This document shows positions 61,156 to 64,000 of a DNA stretch of 64,000 nt, one piece after another. Position 1 is the first letter of the stretch. Each line of letters begins with the position of its first letter. Source of the DNA: a bacterium (GTDB taxonomy: Bacteria; Campylobacterota; Campylobacteria; Campylobacterales; Sulfurimonadaceae); NCBI GenBank assembly GCA_018824305.1, contig JAHJGM010000019.1, positions 36,649 to 100,648 of the forward strand, given 5' to 3'. The position numbers and the translations under genes are program-made. Below the pieces are notes generated by a model. It was given only the letters and a program-made list of their open reading frames with translations, made no database searches and was not told the DNA's origin.

Positions 61156-62718
61156 CTATGAACTCTTTGTATGAAGGTATTTTTTATACTCTTCAATAAA
61201 TATGTAATCACCGACGACGATAAGCATATCGCCTATCTCAAGCAGTGTACTGTCTAATGGATTAAACAAAAAGTGTTGATATGCACTTTTATATATCCCT
61301 AAAAGCAGAAGTTTGTATTTACTGCTCTCGATATCTCCTATTTGCCCATGAAAACGTATCATCACATCATCTACCAAGATCTCGGATATTTGGATTCCGT
61401 GAGTCTCTGATCTAAGCTCATGTATAAGCTCGAATGCAACCGGCTGACCTATATACTCTTTTGCGATAAGTCCTATGAACTCTTGAGAAAAGATGATCTT
61501 TGAGACACCTGCAAGTTCCAGTTTTTTTCTATTTTTCTTACTTTGCAGGATCGAGATGATCTCGACCTCTTTGCTAATTGACCTGATAGTAAGCGTGGTG
61601 TAGATGTTTTCAACATCACTATCATCCAGACACAATACGCATTTCACCTGATTATGGATGCTTATTTTGAGGTTTTCGTATGTACTTAAAAGTCCGGAAT
61701 CATAATCAAAAGCCAAGAATCCGTCACGTATGGCTTCTTTGACATTCATTTTTTCCGTATCTAAAATAATGATACTGCATCCGTCTTTTTTAAGTTTCAG
61801 GGCTACTTGACGACCTATCTCTTTATATCCGCAGATAAGATATACTTTCTTTAGTTTTGCAATATCTTCTATGCTTTTCATCTCTTTGATCTCTTCTATC
61901 TTTTCCGTAAACGCAGAAACGACCAAAGAGGTAGTAAATGCCATAACAGCGATCCCCGAGATAATGACTACCACCGCTACGATGCGTCCCTCGTTGGAAA
62001 CGGCTACCACATCACCGTAACCGACAGTCGAGATGGTGACTACCGACCAGTAAAAAGCATCGAAGAGCGTATTTATCGGCGATTCCGGATTATTTGCTTC
62101 CATAACATAGACAAGTACGGATGAGACGAATACGACGATCGATGCAAAGATAAGAAGCGTTAAAAATTCGAACTTTTTAGATAAAAGAACCGAACCGAAA
62201 GTCTTGATACTTCTTGTGTATCTAAAGAGTTTAAATATCCTAAATAAAATAAAGATACGAAGAAGTCTAAGTTCGTGGAAGAATGGGACAATTGCAAGAA
62301 AATCGATGATAGCACTGATAGAACGGATATGTTCAAACTTGGAAGCTACGACCTTATAAATGGCGCGACCAATCCTAAAATCTCTCGATAATGCCACATC
62401 TTTCTCATACTGTGCGATGATGATAGAGGTCGAACTGTCATAGACCCATAAACGCAGGATATACTCTATCAAGAAGACTAAGGATACTATGTAGTCGTTG
62501 AAAAATCTATAGTCCTCGTTTAGACGGTTTTTAACCTCTTCAATAAGAATAAAGACACTCGTGAAGATAAGGATCATCATAAAAATATCAACATATTTTT
62601 TAAATCTATATTGATCGTTTTCTAATAAATTATAAAAAAAGCGTTTTGAATGTTCGTACTTTTTAGAACCGTTTATGGCATAAACAGCTCCTATAAATCC
62701 ACGCTTTACTATATTCAT
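61156..62718 (-). CDS. Voltage-gated-type K+ channel with C-terminal RCK domain
   Basis: A 520-residue six-helix channel. S1 is about 43-60 and S2 about 76-93; S4 (150-170) has a sensor ladder R151, R154, R160, K163, R166, R169. The pore filter is TVGYGD (231-236) and S6 is about 247-270. Residues 290-520 form TrkA_N (VYLICGYKEIGRQVALKLK) and TrkA_C domains. It conducts K+ and may respond to voltage and a cytoplasmic ligand. It starts 1 base after the gatB stop and abuts the stand-alone RCK gene. Confidence 0.93.
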   Translation of the reverse strand: MNIVKRGFIGAVYAINGSKKYEHSKRFFYNLLENDQYRFKKYVDIFMMILIFTSVFILIEEVKNRLNEDYRFFNDYIVSLVFLIEYILRLWVYDSSTSIIIAQYEKDVALSRDFRIGRAIYKVVASKFEHIRSISAIIDFLAIVPFFHELRLLRIFILFRIFKLFRYTRSIKTFGSVLLSKKFEFLTLLIFASIVVFVSSVLVYVMEANNPESPINTLFDAFYWSVVTISTVGYGDVVAVSNEGRIVAVVVIISGIAVMAFTTSLVVSAFTEKIEEIKEMKSIEDIAKLKKVYLICGYKEIGRQVALKLKKDGCSIIILDTEKMNVKEAIRDGFLAFDYDSGLLSTYENLKISIHNQVKCVLCLDDSDVENIYTTLTIRSISKEVEIISILQSKKNRKKLELAGVSKIIFSQEFIGLIAKEYIGQPVAFELIHELRSETHGIQISEILVDDVMIRFHGQIGDIESSKYKLLLLGIYKSAYQHFLFNPLDSTLLEIGDMLIVVGDYIFIEEYKKYLHTKSS

Positions 62719-62719
62719 A

Positions 62720-64000
62720 CTAACTCAATTTTGATTTTAATATATCGTTTACCGTTTGCGGGTTCGCACTGCCTTTTGATACTTTCATGATCTGACCTAC
62801 AAAAAATCCGAAAAGTTTGTCTTTTCCACTTCTGTATTCAGCCACTTTATCCGGATTTGCATTTAAAATCTCATCTATCATCGCCTCGATAGCTCCCGTG
62901 TCGCTTACCTGTTTAAGACCCAGCTTATCGATTGCATCATCCACGCTGCTTTCGTTTTCCATCAGGAAATCAAGTACGTCTTTGGCAGCTTTCCCGCTGA
63001 TAGTGTTGTCCTCTATACGCTTGACGAGTGTTCCCAGTTTCTTCGCATCAACAGGTGATGTCTCCACACTCATACCGCCTTTTAAGCGCCCTTGAAGTTC
63101 GACTGTCAGCCATGTGACCGCATTTTTTGCCGTGATGCTCTCTTGCATCATCTCTTCGAAGAACTTCGCCATCTCTAAAGTTGATGTGATAACCGAAGCG
63201 TTGTATTCGTTCATACCGAAATCTTGGACGAAACGCTCTTTTTTCTCATCCGGGAGTTCAGGGATCTGAGTCGCCTCAGCGTAGATCTCGTCCGTGACAA
63301 ACGCTTTTAATAGGTCAGGCTCGGGGAAATAACGGTAATCTGCCGCTTCTTCCTTACCGCGCATACTTCTAGTCTCTTGTTTTGCCTGATCGAACAAGCG
63401 AGTCTCTTGAACTATCTCTTTATCATAAACACCGTCTTCCCAAGCCTCTTTTTGACGAGCCACTTCAAGTTCGATCGCTCTTTGGATAAATCTAAAAGAG
63501 TTGATGTTTTTGATCTCGACACGAGTGTAAAGTTTCTCATCCCCTTTTGGACGGATAGAGACGTTTACATCCACGCGGAAAGAGCCCTCTTGCATGTTTG
63601 CATCACTGATATCAAGGTATCTCACGATCGAGTGAAGCTTTTTAAGGTAAAGTATCGCTTCATCGGCACTTCTCATATCAGGTTCACTTACGATCTCTAA
63701 AAGAGGTGTTCCTGCACGGTTTAGATCTACTTTTGAGATATCGCCGTCATGGATGTTTTTCCCGGCATCCGCTTCGATGTGAGCACGGTTGATACCGATG
63801 ATCTTCTTGCTTCCGTCTTCAAAGTCGATCTCTAACTTTCCATGTTCTACTACAGGAGTATAAAGCTGAGTGATCTGGTAAGCCGATGGGCTGTCAGGAT
63901 AGAAGTAAGACTTTCTGTCAAAGTATGAAGTTCTGTTGATGGTAGCGCCGATAGCCGTTCCAAACATTACCGCTTTTTTAAGTACCTCTTTGTTAAAGAC
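62720..64000 (-). CDS. gatB: Aspartyl/glutamyl-tRNA amidotransferase subunit B, N-terminus cut by window edge
   Basis: The visible 426 residues lack only the first 50-60 of a normal GatB (about 475). The reading frame stays open to position 64000, so the ATG at 63967 ([12 protein letters not shown]) is internal. Visible are [56 protein letters not shown] and a C-terminal YqeY-like tRNA-binding domain. With GatA and GatC it converts Glu-tRNA-Gln or Asp-tRNA-Asn. It precedes the K+ channel by 1 nt. Confidence 0.96.
   Translation of the reverse strand, partial: VFNKEVLKKAVMFGTAIGATINRTSYFDRKSYFYPDSPSAYQITQLYTPVVEHGKLEIDFEDGSKKIIGINRAHIEADAGKNIHDGDISKVDLNRAGTPLLEIVSEPDMRSADEAILYLKKLHSIVRYLDISDANMQEGSFRVDVNVSIRPKGDEKLYTRVEIKNINSFRFIQRAIELEVARQKEAWEDGVYDKEIVQETRLFDQAKQETRSMRGKEEAADYRYFPEPDLLKAFVTDEIYAEATQIPELPDEKKERFVQDFGMNEYNASVITSTLEMAKFFEEMMQESITAKNAVTWLTVELQGRLKGGMSVETSPVDAKKLGTLVKRIEDNTISGKAAKDVLDFLMENESSVDDAIDKLGLKQVSDTGAIEAMIDEILNANPDKVAEYRSGKDKLFGFFVGQIMKVSKGSANPQTVNDILKSKLS

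Noticed and set aside
63377..63700. 107-codon plus-strand frame at the right end
   Set aside because: Antisense to conserved gatB sequence, without a start signal.
1..64000. tRNA, rRNA, insertion sequences, prophage or integrase genes
   Set aside because: No gap is large enough or shows the structures, and no transposase or integrase motif was seen.

Overview
The window reads as chromosomal DNA of a chemolithotrophic Campylobacterota (Epsilonproteobacteria), most like the Sulfurimonas group. The evidence is AT-rich coding sequence; gene orders that I recall from Helicobacter pylori (HIT-pheS-pheT-aroA-ispH; hemC, proS, hemA, ispB, a secreted protein and the DUF2018/HP0242 family; bioA, a SurA-like protein, ftsA, ftsZ); a UbiD-type decarboxylase of the futalosine menaquinone pathway; CheV; and two SorAB sulfite dehydrogenase pairs. 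No tRNA, rRNA, CRISPR array, insertion sequence or prophage was seen. Genes fill nearly all of the window, and no gene-free gap reaches 300 bases.

Layout. 1-14868 (minus strand): one unbroken co-directional run, cheV - PAS protein - soluble CZB chemoreceptor - alpha-glucan phosphorylase - pfkA - nucleotidyltransferase/mutase fusion - two GH57 enzymes - galT-like - glgA - sugar kinase (cut by the window edge). Gaps are 1-27 nt or ATGA-type overlaps, so energy taxis and glycogen turnover are probably co-transcribed. 15008-20490 (minus): ispH, aroA, pheT, pheS. 20647-22218 (plus): HIT protein and a MltC-like transglycosylase. 22249-26448 (minus): OsmC protein, argH, cytochrome c, menaquinone decarboxylase. 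26516-33302 (minus): the hemC...DUF2018 operon, with fxsA and a DsbC/G-like gene placed between hemC and proS. 33389-38627 (minus): RND pump, FtsL-like gene, rsmH and a YeiE-like LysR regulator. 38756-41954 (plus): tandem sorAB pairs. 42107-48415: a degenerate class II aldolase-like protein, bioA (minus), then PpiD-like - ftsA - ftsZ - J-domain protein. 48427-51189 (minus): membrane protein, prmC, M48 protease, small membrane protein. 51368-53657 (plus): small membrane protein and an ABC-F ATPase. 53654-59429 (minus): ClC channel, small proteins, DASS carrier and an envelope/stress cluster. 59574-64000 (minus): gpsA, RCK protein, voltage-gated-type K+ channel and gatB (cut by the window edge).

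Most notable observations: (1) the 10-bp palindrome TTACATGTAA occurs at least 13 times, in genes (several reading frames) and just after stop codons, and inverted pairs form long hairpins behind both sorAB pairs; (2) the glycogen operon encodes a phosphorylase with Ser at the PLP-lysine position and a nucleotidyltransferase fused to a mutase domain that has lost its phosphoserine and metal loop; (3) a YeiE-like regulator lies divergent to two sulfite dehydrogenases that share an identical Tat signal; (4) an aldolase-fold protein has lost its zinc ligands; (5) a J-domain gene follows ftsZ in the same frame, separated only by the ftsZ stop and two codons.

Start codons were chosen from visible Shine-Dalgarno sequences. 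Family names come from remembered motifs, not database searches.
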